From: Symsagittifera roscoffensis
Lineage: Eukaryota > Xenacoelomorpha > Acoela > Convolutidae
Assembly (NCBI RefSeq): GCF_963678635.1
Contig: NC_087067.1
Span: forward strand, 45,518,515-45,582,514
DNA length: 64,000 nucleotides
Direction of reading: 5' to 3'
The position numbers were made by a program, and so were the translations under genes. Shown one piece after another: positions 40,441 to 51,374 of the stretch. The notes beneath the pieces were generated by a model. The model was not told the DNA's origin. It saw nothing but the letters and a program-made list of their open reading frames with translations, and made no database searches. Every line of letters starts with the position of its first letter. Within the stretch, counting starts at the first letter, position 1.

Positions 40441-43400
40441 TTCTAACCCTTTATAGCGATAAGCTATAAACAAATTGTTATCAAGTAAAACAGTCATTTT
40501 TCTTTTTTTTGTACCATTTGTACAGAATTTTACTTCCGCTTTTTGTTCATAATGTCAATAGTGTTTGAGTTAAAATGGTGATGATTGTAGCTGCCAGCTC
40601 CCTTTATCAGAGCCTGAAAGATTTTGAGCTAGAGGAACGGAGAGAGACGCAGAAGAAGGTCTACGCGGTCCCCGGCATTTCTTTGAACCCCAATACAATA
40701 ACAGCGGTAGGATTTTGTGAGTATTATTGGAACAGCAACCTCTGGCCAGTAAGCAGATTATCCTCTGGCACGATGTGCTGAACAACAGCATATCATCCCA
40801 TCGCACTAAAAACTATTCGCCCTGCCCACTTGATGAACTACTGGCATATCTACAACCGAAGCAAAAATAATTAAGTACCATTGTCTACTGCAGGACAACG
40901 GGCACTCCCGATATTTTTGCGGATCTACGGAAGACAGAGATAATCGTCATAAAGACAACCGAAAACCTTATCTCTAGAAGCAAGAGACAGAATTCTGCGG
41001 ACCTCAGAGATTATATCCAACTGCACCAGTCAAACGAATTGGAATTGAAGTCACTACGGATGGTGCTGTCCCATCGAGATCACCTGCCAGGCATTTTCTC
41101 AAAGATACAGGCCCAGACCAAGAAACCATCGCAGTGACGCCGCCGGGCAAAGGCGCGGAGAGCGGAGGTGTTGACTGGGGACCTTCAGCTGGAGTCGAAC
41201 GACCAATAAGTGGTAAGATATTGTTGTGGCTGTTTTTTCTTTGCTGAGTGCCATATGAGTTTAAGTGCTCGTGGCCTGCAAAGAAAATATGACCGCAATT
41301 TTGCTGCCACCATCAATTCTTAGATTGATCCTGAAGAGAAAACTCACGACATCATCCCAGAATTGTGACTCATGAGATCTGAGATAAGTCAGGCAAATGG
41401 GGATAGGGCTAAGGCATCGGGTAACCTAGCGAAAGCAAGGGAGGTAGTTGGAAGGGGTGTAGATGAAAAGTGGTGGCCTTCGGTAATATTCTATCTGAAC
41501 CTGCAAGCAAGGTGTAGTGTCAATAACATGACAAGCCGACACAAAAAAAGCTTGAAAAACTTCCGGAAAGTCAGGATAAACCATGAAAAAGCTTGGATGA
41601 AAGGTCAGTCAGAATCTTAGATGAAGTGATTTTGCTGCAGTGGCTGCGGGAAGTCTTAAGTTTTGGACCAAACATCCGGTACGAGACAAATACAATGAAC
41701 TTCACTGCCTTGCGATTATTGATAGTTTTTTGTCTGAACTGAAGTTAAATAGAATACCCGGAGAAAAATTATGTGAGATTGAAGCAGCTGCAAAGAGATA
41801 TGCTAAAAAAGTGAAACAGACCCCCACTGAAAAAGTTGTTGAAAAAGCCAGAAAGTATTTGAAGGACAACGGTCTTTTGGCAGTGCCGTTTGATAAATTT
41901 GTGGGTTTTTGTGCATTGAAAAAATGAGACATATGAGAAGAAACTGAAAGATTTATTACAGGCACAAAAATTTAGTGAGAGGAAGAATCTGACAGACAGC
42001 GTGATCATAAAAATTGAAAAAGACATAAACAAAGAATTACTCGCCATGAAAAAGAAGGAAGAGATTAGCGAAGCGCTGTCAACTAGGTTGAGATCAACGG
42101 GGGCGCAGCCGGCTAGGCTGTATGGTTTGGCAAAAATACACAAATAAGGCACACCACATCGTCCCGTCCTTTCTTTACCTGGTAGCTCATATGACCACCT
42201 AAAAACATTGGCAAAATACTTTGATAAGATCGAGGGGGCAAACATAGAAACGAACACTTAAATGGGCAGGGAGATCTTGGATAAAATAGAATTGGACTCT
42301 GATGAGATTATAATCTCCCTTGATGTAAAGGGAGATTATAGACTAATCTCCCGCTCAAAGAAGCTGTTGAAATAGCCCTGACAAGATTATTTGAGCAAGT
42401 TAATCCTCCTGAAATATCTCGCAAAACTTTTAAAAAATAACCAAATTTGGCAGTGAGTAAGGTACACTTTAAATGCACCGTTTTGTGGTATGTTCAAAAA
42501 GGCGGTTTAGCATGGGCGCCTCTTTGCAGTAATACTAGCCAATTAACGAAAGAAGTGCCAAAATCGACAGTGCTAAATGTAGATAACAAGGAAGTCTGCC
42601 ATGGATGTCAGAAAAAGGTGACATATCGAACTAAAGGGGTACAATGCGAAGCTTGTTTGAATCCCAAAACGCAGACGTCGCTGAAACAGTATGGTATCGC
42701 AGGACTTGCAAAAAAACAACAGGAAGCAGATCGGACTGAGAATGGTGTTAAAGTTTTTCTATGATATGTGGACGACATAATTAGAACTGTCGAGGTTGAT
42801 CCTGGGTTAGTCCTCGAGGCTGCCAATATTTTGCATCCAAACTTGCAGTTCACTATAGAAGAACTTGATAGAAACGGTAATTTGGCCTTTTTGGATTTAA
42901 ATGTCAACGTGGACTCAGGAAAAAAAAGGTCGCATGTGGGTTTAACCAAAAACCCACTGAAACCGGCACCGTTCTAAATTTTAGAGGTTGCACACCTTTG
43001 CAATACAAAAGAAACGTTATTGCAGGGACCCTTAACAAGATCATTGAGAGAAAAAAATTGGAGTTGACGGCATCAGAACCAAGAAAAGTTAAATGGTTGA
43101 AAGATCCACTCCATTTTTAGCAATGCAATATCGAGGCAATCCATCTCAACTCTTAGCTGCAAAGTTTCCGCAAATATCCGGGGCACAAGTAATTTTTACA
43201 ACAAGAAAATTGAAAACATGCTTGCCATCCCTCAAAACTTCGTGAACTGAGATCCAAAGTGGTGTATATTATTGTAGTGGATGTAACTCCACCTGTGTCG
43301 GCCAGACAGTCCGTCATTTAGCCACAATGTTCGATGAACACGGCAAAGGGGACTCCCCAGTAAGGCAACAGTTGTTAGAATGTAATAAGGAGGTAGGCGG

Positions 43401-43544
43401 TACTGCGAAGCTGAAGTCAGAGATTATAGACCGAACAGCCAACACTCAGAACCTACTCACACTACAATACTACATTTAAAAGGAGAGGCCAAAAATCAAC
43501 ACGCGCGATGAATTCAGGAGCCTGAAAATAGCACCTAAATAATA

Positions 43545-43890
43545 GTCCATGTCTAACATGGCTAAAATTCAAAAAACTGACATACCAGAGTTGAAAAATT
43601 TTCCTAAATCGAAATTTTATAGCAATGAAAGAACAAAAAATTAAAAAATCTCAAAAATTTACAGGAAATTGTTATAATTGATTACGTAATTTATTATGTA
43701 ATTACAGTTGTTTAAATTTGATTAGTCAAAAAAAGTTTGTAGCTTTTTCAGACATGATTCTCATGTTTTCAGATCTTTGATCGATTTGTAAATATTGTAA
43801 AGAAGATTTTCATCCTGATGATGCACGAAATGTGCTAAAACGTTTGAATTAACATTTTAAATATTCTTATAATTTATCTTTCTGAACATA
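43545..43890 (+). repeat. 3' pLTR of PLE copy E
   Basis: Direct repeat of 40085-40440 with scattered changes; includes a hammerhead motif at 43805-43860. Confidence 0.7.
43805..43860 (+). ncRNA. Hammerhead-ribozyme motif with mutated GAAA
   Basis: CTGATGA (43815-43821) and stem GCACgaaaTGTGC are intact, but the following GAAA reads TAAA (43836-43839), a change in the catalytic core expected to abolish cleavage. Confidence 0.55.
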
Positions 43891-43899
43891 CTGTATTTC

Positions 43900-44466
43900 G
43901 TTGCATTTGAATAGGACTTGACTCACTTCCATGTTCAACAGTCTCTTCATGGTTTTCCTAGCAACTGATGGTGGTTTCTTTTGCTCATCAAGCTTCTCAG
44001 AGCTATGTCTATTGCTTCTTTGATTGGAACATTTGAATAGAAGTTCTTCACATCTAGAAATATCTTATTTTCATTGAGCTCAAGAGCAATGCTCTCTAAG
44101 TTGGTTATGATATTTGGGTTCTAGTGAGTTGGTTTCAATGCGCCCTCAATTGTATCGAAAAACTTAGCAAGAAACTTTCTTCAGGTTATAATAAGAGCTA
44201 CCAGGCAATGAGAGGACCAATCATAATGTGGTATTTTCTTTATGCATCTTCGCCAATCCATAAAGCGTGGCCGGCTGGCCCCAGTGGACCTCATTCTTGT
44301 GTAAAGTTTCACTTTTTTCGTCTGTTTTTCTTATAGCCAACAGTTCATTATTGATATCTTTTTCTATCTTCATAACGATTGAATCATTTGTTCCTTTGCT
44401 TTCGCTGAATTGATTTGAATCTAATAAATCCAATAGCTTGTTCTTGTAGGTATCCTTCAACATCAC
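43900..44466 (-). pseudogene. Penelope-like element fragment F (RT N-terminal part)
   Basis: The minus-strand frame 44466-44221 reads LLDLLDSNQFSE, MKIEKDINNELLA and ATLYGLAKMHK, the segment before RT motif A. Downstream, to 43.92 kb, SNVPIKEAIDIA and a following helix can be read through frame breaks. Truncated before motif B. Confidence 0.65.
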
Positions 44467-44932
44467 TTAATCAATCAAGGAGTCTCAACTTGACTGGTTT
44501 TGCTCCTTGCTCTATAATCAACTATTTTCCTCAGAGGACGCTCCACAATCAGGCACATCTGTTTGCTCATTAGCCTAACTGTTGTGATAAACTTATTAAA
44601 CAGATTTGTTATGTTTGATGTTTGTGCCTGTTTGAGGAGCGCCCTCTGAGGGATTTTAGAGACAGGTCTATCAAGTGAATTTCTGTGGGGAGGTGGGAAG
44701 AAGGAACTGGCTTGAAGGATCTGGTGGTGCACCGCTGGATCCACTGAGCTCGGGTGAGATTGTTCCTTGTTTTTGATGTTTTTAATTCGATTTAAAAATT
44801 TAATTTAATTTAACGGTCTTTTATTTTTTTTATTTGCTGATTTATAAAATTCCCACTAACCGCTTATCATGGGTTAGTTCAGTCCCCTAAAGTCCAGTCA
44901 AAATCCTTTTTTTACCTTTATGCTGCGTCAAG
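44467..44932. other. Spacer, nothing firmly recognised
   Basis: A minus-strand 89-codon frame at 44744-44475 is Ser/Arg/Pro-mixed and not recognised. The rest is A/T-rich sequence leading into the non-LTR element. Confidence 0.35.
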
Positions 44933-45361
44933 ATGAGGAAAAACAACAAAGAATGTACAAGCAAAGATTGCTTAAAACCTTCAGGACTGATAAATTGGAT
45001 TAGATGTGATTGTTGTTCTAGTTGGTATCATATCAGTTGTGTAAATATTTATCTTAGCGACTCTAAGAAAACCCAATGGTTTCAGTGTCCTTTATGCGTT
45101 GGTGTAAAATCTGTTAATAAAGCAACAATAGGTAATGATTTAGTGCTAGACAATTATGTTAATACAGCCATCTCAAATGTCCGAGTACTCAAGAGAGTAT
45201 CAAAAGAGTCGCGTGCTCCTTTGGCGGAAAGTTTGTCGGACAAAATAACTGACATCGTCTACAATGTAGAAGTTGTTACAAAATGGCTAACCTTTTTAAC
45301 ACCGTTCTTGTTTTTTTGGAGCAACCGAAAAAAAGTGGACGCAAACAGACCACAAGCATGA
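44933..45361 (+). CDS. PHD-finger protein of the non-LTR element, 142 aa
   Basis: ATG start with Kozak-like AAG upstream. Residues 8-60 form a PHD-type zinc finger: CTSKDC, then CDCC, SSWYH, ISC and QCPLC, i.e. the C4HC3 order with a one-pair CX4C start. After it comes an ordinary helical stretch. PHD fingers bind histone tails in host proteins, and some LINE-like elements carry one in or before the RT ORF, perhaps for targeting to chromatin. The frame ends soon after a Phe-rich segment, while the RT begins in other frames, so this is probably the N-terminal part of one longer protein now broken. Confidence 0.6.
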   Translation: MRKNNKECTSKDCLKPSGLINWIRCDCCSSWYHISCVNIYLSDSKKTQWFQCPLCVGVKSVNKATIGNDLVLDNYVNTAISNVRVLKRVSKESRAPLAESLSDKITDIVYNVEVVTKWLTFLTPFLFFWSNRKKVDANRPQA

Positions 45362-45397
45362 GCTCTTTGATAAATAAAAAAAATTCGAGCAAATGAC

Positions 45398-46785
45398 GTG
45401 TCACTTCCAAAACTCCATCCCCAAGTTTCAAGCCCGCCTCTGAGTGACCTCGAGCAGAGAATAAAGCTAATACGTAGTAAGCTCGATGAAGGAAATGTAT
45501 TGGAAGGAAAAAGGCTTGCTGCTTCGGATGACAAAATTGCTCCTTTTTCAACTGATAACTATCAAAAATTGTTGGCTACACCCTCAGCGAGCCAAATTTG
45601 CAGCTCCAAATGAAGAAAATTTGGATAGTTTTTTTGTAACCATGTTCGACCAATACAAAGCAATAATGTCCTTTCCGAACGGATCAGCAGCAGGTCCTGA
45701 TAAAATAGTTACTAAAATTTTTAAAGATCTTGTTTGTAAGTCGAATGGCAGTGCAGGACCTAAATTTCTGAAATCGCTTACTAAGCTGATAAACCTCATT
45801 GGAGATGGCAAAACACCCGAACCCCTTAGACCTTTCTTTTTTGGCGCAAAGCTTATCGCCCTCATAAAGATGGACGGAGGGTTGAAACCGATTGCCATAG
45901 GCAACACGCTGAGACGTATCGCGTCTAAATGCGCTGGAAGCAAGGCCCTCTCCGAGCGACAAATTGTTTTCGAAAATGTACAGGATGAATGCGGTACCAA
46001 ACGAGGAGCACAAATAGCTGCACACTCGTTTCGAAACCTGATTGAACGCGAAGACAATCCAAAATGCACTGTTCTTCTAAAAATAGATTTTGAGAATGCC
46101 TTTAACTTTCTAAATAGAGAAACCATGCTGAATCATGTTTATTCAAATCGCACCGAATTGTATAACTACACCCATTGCGCGTATGGTAAACCTAGTTACA
46201 TTTTTTAGGGAACCTCTGTCATAATGTCAGAAGACGGAACTCAGCAAGGTGATCCTGAAGTTCCACCGTTTTTTGCGGAAACAATTCATACACTAGTCAA
46301 ACAGTTGGAGTCAAAAATTAGCATCTGGTATTTAGATGATGGAAATTTTGCCGACGACTATAAGGTAGTACTCCGGGACCTTAAAAACATTCTGAAATCG
46401 GAACAAATTTACGGACTGAGCTTGAACACTGAGAAGTGCGAACTTTGTTTTTTGGGACCGACTACTAGTACACAGTATAATTCAATTTTAACACAGTTTC
46501 GAAAAATATGCCCCAAAATAAAAAAACAAAGGAGAACTCCTCATTTTAGGATCTTCAGTCGGCGAACTTTGCCGAAAAGAATTGCTCGACAAAAAAATTA
46601 AGGAACGTGAAAAAATCTCGGATGTCATTGACAAACTAGACGCCCATTATGGTTTTTACCTCCTGAAAAATTGCTTTAGCATGTCAAAACTCCTACATTT
46701 TTGCGTACGAGCCCTTGTTTTTTGCAAAATGTTTTTTGGAACGCTACGAAAAACTACTAAGAAATTCGTTATGCAAGGTCACTAA
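45398..46785 (+). pseudogene. Reverse transcriptase of the non-LTR element, broken
   Basis: Main frame 45486-46601 with a TAG at 46206-46208. Readable RT blocks: GSAAGPDKIVTKIF; LIALIKMDGGLKPIAIGNTL; motif A LLKIDFENAFNFL (Asp present); motif B GTQQGDPEVPPFF; motif C WYLDDGNFADD; then LNTEKCELCFLGP. The TAG lies between motifs A and B at a position where a tryptophan codon is one change away. A different frame continues at 46582-46785. Catalytic Asp residues are kept, so decay looks recent. Confidence 0.65.
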
Positions 46786-47220
46786 CTTGAAAATGGATGA
46801 TAACCAGTTTTTACAAGCAGTCACCAGGCAGCCAAAGGTGGCTTGGGCTTTTCTTCCGCTCGTCTACTCGCTTTACCCGCTTTCTTAGCCTCAGCAGTAG
46901 GAGCAAAAGATGCCTTGAGCAAAATCTTTGGTTTTGAGTATGTGGATGGAACTTATGATGATGCGCTTAAACGGTAGTTTGAACTTGGAAAAGTTGAAAT
47001 AGCTCCGGAGAATGAAATCCAAAAAAATTGGACGAAGCCAATTTTTGACAGCGAAATTGGAGACTTGATTTTACGACTCGAACCAACGGACGTAAAAAGA
47101 TTCAACGCGTTCCAAGATAGATTCGGCTCCCAATGGTTGAATGTCATCCCGTGCAAAAATTTAAGGTTAAAACTGTCGAACCAACAACTCATATAATAAA
47201 TATGCGAACGGCATAAATGC

Positions 47221-47510
47221 GTGTGCGGGAAAGACGTTACCGAGGATGGTTGGCGTTCTCTTTCTTGCCTCAAAAGTGCAGGGAGATTCTCTAGGCATTC
47301 AAACCTGAATGCCCCTATAAAGCAGAGTTTATCTTCTGCTCACATTCCGTCTGTCTTAGAACCACGACACCTCTACAAGACCGATCAGAACGACCAGACG
47401 GTTTGAAGCTCGTTCCATGGGCTGTTGGTAAGCAGCTCTTGTGGGATGTAACGGTAGTAGACTCCTTAGCTCCTTTTAGGATTAATGCCGGGTCTGTTTG
47501 TAACATAAGA
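47221..47510 (+). pseudogene. C-terminal CCHC / restriction-like endonuclease remnant
   Basis: The frame 47221-47406 gives CGKDVTEDGW, SLSCLKSAGRFSRH (a CCHC-type arrangement with the Cys just upstream) and SVLEP. In the next frame an RPDG-type motif and a WDVTVVDSLAP stretch follow. CCHC followed by a PD...D motif is the layout of the restriction-like endonuclease of R2-group non-LTR elements. Assignment is by motif order only; a frameshift separates the two parts. Confidence 0.5.
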
Positions 47511-47518
47511 ATTTTTTA

Positions 47519-47575
47519 AAATTGTTAATTCAAACGTTTTCGCACATTTTGTGCATCGTCAGGATATAAAAATTT
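47519..47575 (-). ncRNA. Hammerhead-ribozyme motif in 3' pLTR of PLE G
   Basis: On the minus strand CTGACGA (47562-47556), stem II GCACA-aaa-TGTGC, GAAA (47541-47538) and the palindromic ACGT are all present. The flanks TTTTTATATC and GAATTAACAATTTT can pair as an interrupted helix I, as in minimal type-I hammerheads of PLEs. Confidence 0.75.
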
Positions 47576-47813
47576 TTTATTTACAATAAAATGATCAAAG
47601 ATCATGTATGAAATTCAAAAAGAACATGTTAGAAAATTTTAACCAATCACATTCTTACATCTGTTATTACGTAATCATTATTTCATCGATTATGACAATT
47701 TCCATACTTTTTTGTTACTTGAGTCATAATTTTTCGATTTGATGTTTTATCCAAACTGACATGTCAGTTTATTTTTTCAAAAATTGCAATTTTTAGTCAT
47801 GTTTAAACCTGTA

Positions 47814-50438
47814 CTATAATTTTAATGTCAGCTCCCTGCTCCTGAACTCCTCGCGCGTGTTAATTCTGGGGCGTTCTTTCCAAATGTGTAAGGCCTCCAG
47901 AGTGAGGAGTTTCTGTATGTTACTTGATTGATCTATAATCTCAGACTTAAGCTCAGCGCTCTTACCATCCCTGTCACATTCTCTCAAATGTTGCCCTACT
48001 GGCGAATCTTCCTTGTGATGCTCTTCAATCCGCGTGGTCAAATGCCGGACCGTTTGTCCAACATAGGTGGAATTACATCCACTACATGTGAGCTTGTAGA
48101 CCACTCTGGATTTCAAATCTTTCGCAAAGGGAGATTTAAGGGACGGTAGGCAAGTCTTGAGCTTTCTCGTAGTAAATATCACTTGGGCTCCGGCGTTTTG
48201 ACGCAGTTTGGCAGCAAACCACTCCGATGCATTACCCCGGTATTGTAATGTTATAATGGGTGCACTGACCTTTAAAGGATCTTCCTTGACTGATGTTACC
48301 GTTGTTCGTGTGTCAGTTTTTCGGTCGATGATCTTATTCAACGTTCTTAATACGACACCATCTGACCATTTTTCAGGGTATTGATTATCCACCCATTGTT
48401 CTTTATTAATCTTCATTGCCTTGTCAAAGTTTTCCCATGTTGATGTACTTCTAAAAATCCGATGAACAGTACCCTCAACTACATTGCGTATATATTGCAA
48501 TGGAGCGCAGCTTCTGAAGTTAAGGATAGTCCCAGTATCCGTTGGTTTTTGATACCATCCACATGTTACCTTTTTTCGTGAGTCCACATTAATGTTCAAA
48601 TCTAGAAAAGCTAAGTCTCCGTTCGAATCCGGATTTTCGATGTGAATTGAAGTGAATTGTAAGTTAGGGTGGAGCTCATTAGCTGCTTTTAACACTATAT
48701 CTGGATCCCCTTTACCGTCCTCACTATATCATCTACATATCTTAGGAACGCTTTGACATTTTCTGTTGGTTTTTCTTGATCTCGCTGCTCTTTACATCTC
48801 TTACAATACCAAAGCATTTCTGAGATTTGCTCATATTCTTTGTCGGATACATTACTACACTTTAAATGGTACCAATTTAAACAAGCTTCGCATTCGATCC
48901 CCTTACTTCTGTATGTTACCCTCCGCTCGCAATCAGGGCATAGGCCATTCCGGTTTTCATTTAGCTGTGTCAACGCAGGTACTTCCTTCATTAATGCATA
49001 TTCGTACTCCTTTAGCCATAAATTGCCAAGAATGACAGCAAGGGATGCACCCATTGCCAACCCATCCTTTTGTACGTACCATAAACCATTGCATTTGAAG
49101 TGCACGTTACTTACAGCCATGTTCAACAATTTCTTCATAGTTCCGCGTGCCAGTTTAGGAGGACTAGTTTGTTCGTACAGTTTCCTCAGTGCTATATCTA
49201 TTGCCTCCTTTAGTGGGACATTAGTGTACAAACTTTTGACATCCAGGGAGATAATACTCTCATTATAGTCTAGATCTATGTTCTCTATGATCTCCCGAGC
49301 CATTTGTGTGTTTGTCTCAATGTTTGCCCCCCCAATGTTGTCAAAAAATTTGGCCAAAGTTTTATTTAGATGTTCATATGAGCTCCCTGGCAGTGACAGT
49401 ACGGAACGGAGAGGGGTTCCTTTCTTATGTACTTTAGCCAATCCATATAATCGAGCTGGCTGCCCTCCCGTGGACCTAAGCCTACTATACAGTGCCTCAT
49501 CGATCTCATCTTTCTTTTTCATGGCCAACAGTTCTTTGTTGATGTCTTTCTCAATTTTCATAACAACACTATCAGTTAAACCTGGTTTTTCGCTAAATTG
49601 TTCCGATTGCAGCAGCTCAGTTAGTTTAGCTTCTTATGTCGTTTTCTTCATTACACAGAAGCCAACACCTTTATCGAATGGGACTGCCAAGAGACCATTG
49701 TCCTTCAAATACTTCCTGGCTTTCTCAATCCCTCTATCCGACGGTGTTTGCCGCACACGTTTAGCGTATGATTTTGCAGCAGCTTCAATTTCACATAATT
49801 TTTCACCTGGTACCTTTTGCGATTTAAGCTCAGATAAAAAATTATCAATGTCCGCAAAAAAGTGAAGTTCATTGAAACGATCCCTCACCGGGTGCTTTGG
49901 GCCAAAACCTAACACTTCATGAACCCACTTGGGTAGCTCAATGCCATCTAGTGCTCTGACCGATTTGTCATTCACTTTCATTAACGGTCTGTCCTGCCGC
50001 TCTGCTAGCTTTTTTAACTTCTTTTCATGTCCTTCCTTGATGTCATGGATAGCAATTCTAGCCTGGAGCTTTAGATAAAATGCTATTGAGGGCCACCATT
50101 GTTCATCTATCCCTCTCCGCACTACCTCTCTTGCCTTAGCTAGATCATCGTCTATCTTCTTCTCTTCTGACCTTGCCTGATTTATCTCTGTTCTTAGGAG
50201 TTTTAATTGAAAGCTATGCACCGCTTGGTCCGAAAAAACCCCATTTTCTGGCACCCGAAATCTCAAAAAATCTGGTATTATGTCATTGCTTTGACATTTC
50301 CGTAAAAACTTCAATCGATGGAAATTGTTGTTTAATTTATTTGAATACTTCAGGTAATTCAAAACTAATTTCCAAGTCTGTTTTTTCCTGAGTATCCATC
50401 TCAGCATCGGTGGGGGCAAAACTACGGCGGTCATTATC
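47814..50438 (-). pseudogene. PLE G exon 2: RT, internal PHD finger, GIY-YIG nuclease
   Basis: The reading frame entered from the intron runs through LKFLRKCQSNDIIPDFLRF and LLAVPFDKGVGFCV (RT start), hits TAA at 49634, continues in the same frame to 48695, then shifts. RT motifs: YGLAKVHKKGTPLR; motif A SLDVKSLYTNVPL; motif B DGLAMGASLAVILGNLWL. Then comes an inserted C4HC3 PHD finger (48940-48794: CPDC, CEAC, WYHLKC, WYCKRC) and only after it motif C FLRYVDDIV. The end is a GIY-YIG endonuclease: VVYKLTCSGCNSTYVGQT, TTRIEEH, ending RSRELTLKL. The nuclease nicks target DNA and RT primes from the nick in this class. The PHD is absent at this place from the PLE RTs I know. One nonsense codon and one 1-base deletion interrupt it. 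Confidence 0.85.
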
Positions 50439-50506
50439 CTGCAGGCCACGAGCACTTAAACTCATGCGGCTCTCAGCAGGATAATTCACACAGTAGATTC
50501 ACTTAC
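50439..50506 (-). other. 68-nt spliceosomal intron in PLE G
   Basis: Minus strand: GG|GTAAGTG donor at 50506 and CCTGCAG|G acceptor at 50439. ORF1 is left in phase 2 at the donor, and the exon after the acceptor continues exactly in the RT frame (codon GG|G, then ATA ATG ACC). Without splicing ORF1 ends at the TAA inside the donor. The older copy E keeps a GTAAG donor (about 41215) and the same acceptor-side bases. PLEs are known to carry and keep introns. Confidence 0.75.
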
Positions 50507-51144
50507 CCAATCCGCGCCCTTTCAGCCGATGGTAGAGAGACGTCAGTCGTTGTTTCCTCTCTGCGTGCCTTCGCCTTGCGTCGTCCTTGTGATGGTTTCT
50601 GAGTCCGCGCTCTTATCTTTGAGAATATCCCGGGCAAGTTCTCTCTATGTGTCAGCACAACTCGCAATGACTTCAACTCAAGTTCGCTCGATTGATGAAC
50701 TTCCAGGTATTGTCTCACCAAAGCGGGATCCTGCCTCTTGCCTCTCGAGATCAATTTCGTTGTTGGGACTATCAAGATCCCTGTACGCATCAGAGAATCA
50801 AAGATATCTGTCGTTCTGGTTCTTCTGCAATATATAATCGCCTTAAACCGAGGTCGCTTTGATTGCAAATACGAAATTAAATCGTCCAGAGGATAAAGCG
50901 TGTTGGCATTGGTTCGGTGTTTCGACAAACTGTTATTCAATACGTCGTGCCAAAGAATTATCTCCTTGTCCACCAGAGGATGCTCTTCCAGAAGAGTCTG
51001 TAAATTTTGTCTCTTCCTCACTGTATGAGGATTCAGCGATAATCCCGATTCAGCGTATACCAGTTCGTCCAGTTCCGCTTTCTCTGCTGGTCGTAAGGTA
51101 TTCAAGCTATGAAATAGAGAGCTTGCAGCTACAACCCATGCCAT
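50507..51144 (-). CDS. PLE G exon 1 (ORF1), about 212 aa
   Basis: ATG at 51144 (MAWVVAASSLFHSL). Mixed alpha-helical sequence with a NLQTLLEEHPLV stretch, IIYCRRTRTTDIF, and a strongly basic C-terminal part (RARTQKPSQGRRKAKARR) just before the intron. No known domain recognised; the basic end suggests nucleic-acid binding. The same ORF1 start is found in copy E at 40575 (plus strand), so it belongs to the family. Spliced in frame to RT, it would form the N-terminus of one protein of roughly 1080 residues. Confidence 0.7.
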
Positions 51145-51302
51145 TTTAACTCAAATGTAAGAAAACTCATTGTTAAGATGAGAAAAGAAAAAATAAAAAT
51201 GAAGACTATTCTGAGAAAACTAAAAATGATCTAAAAACTTTTTGTTTGTATTTTTACAACAAACTTTTTAATCTATCATTCAAGTAGAATAAGAATTTTT
51301 TA

Positions 51303-51360
51303 AAATTGTTAATTCAAACGTTTTCGCACATTTTGTGCATCGTCAGGATATAATTTTTTT
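51303..51360 (-). ncRNA. Hammerhead-ribozyme motif in 5' pLTR of PLE G
   Basis: CTGACGA (51346-51340), GCACA/TGTGC stem and GAAA (51325-51322) on the minus strand, as at 47519-47575. With the 3' copy it would allow excision of a unit-length RNA. Confidence 0.75.
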
Positions 51361-51374
51361 TTATTTACAATAAA

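Larger units (their letters stand above)
40085..43890 (+). mobile_element. Penelope-like element E, near full length but degenerate
   Basis: Flanked by direct pLTRs (40085-40440 and 43545-43890). Inside, in order: an ORF1 start MVMIVAASSLYQSL at 40575, matching the ORF1 of the copy at 51144; intron remnants near 41215-41290 sharing 'gtttaagtgctcgtggcctgca' bases with the other copy's intron end; the RT N-terminal region (41372-41930, ending in NGLLAVPFDKFVGF); RT with AW-A in place of AMG (about 42510); a PHD first half CHGC...CEAC at 42597-42656 with the second half lost; YVDD after a stop at about 42763; and GIY-YIG remnants to about 43530. Many stops; not active. Confidence 0.75.
44933..47510 (+). 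mobile_element. Degenerate non-LTR retrotransposon: PHD finger, RT, CCHC/PD-type endonuclease
   Basis: Coding remnants follow one another on the plus strand: a PHD ORF (44933-45361), a reverse transcriptase (about 45398-46785) and a C-terminal CCHC plus RPDG endonuclease-like end (47221-47510). No LTRs are seen, and the RT has the YLDD signature with a GD-P motif B typical of target-primed elements. At least three frame changes and several stops. It is bounded downstream by the PLE at 47505, so its 3' end is probably truncated there. Confidence 0.65.
47505..51372 (-). mobile_element. Penelope-like element G, full length with PHD inside RT
   Basis: Minus strand: partial pLTR with hammerhead (51372-51290), 5' UTR, ORF1 exon (51144-50507), a 68-nt intron, the RT-PHD-GIY-YIG exon (50438-47814), then the 3' pLTR with hammerhead (about 47830-47505). 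The protein is nearly identical to copy H at 51375-52502 over the shared part. This copy has one nonsense codon (TAA 49634-49636, where copy E points to an original Tyr codon) and one missing base near 48705 relative to copy H, so it is a young element that is either just inactivated or carries sequencing errors. Confidence 0.85.
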
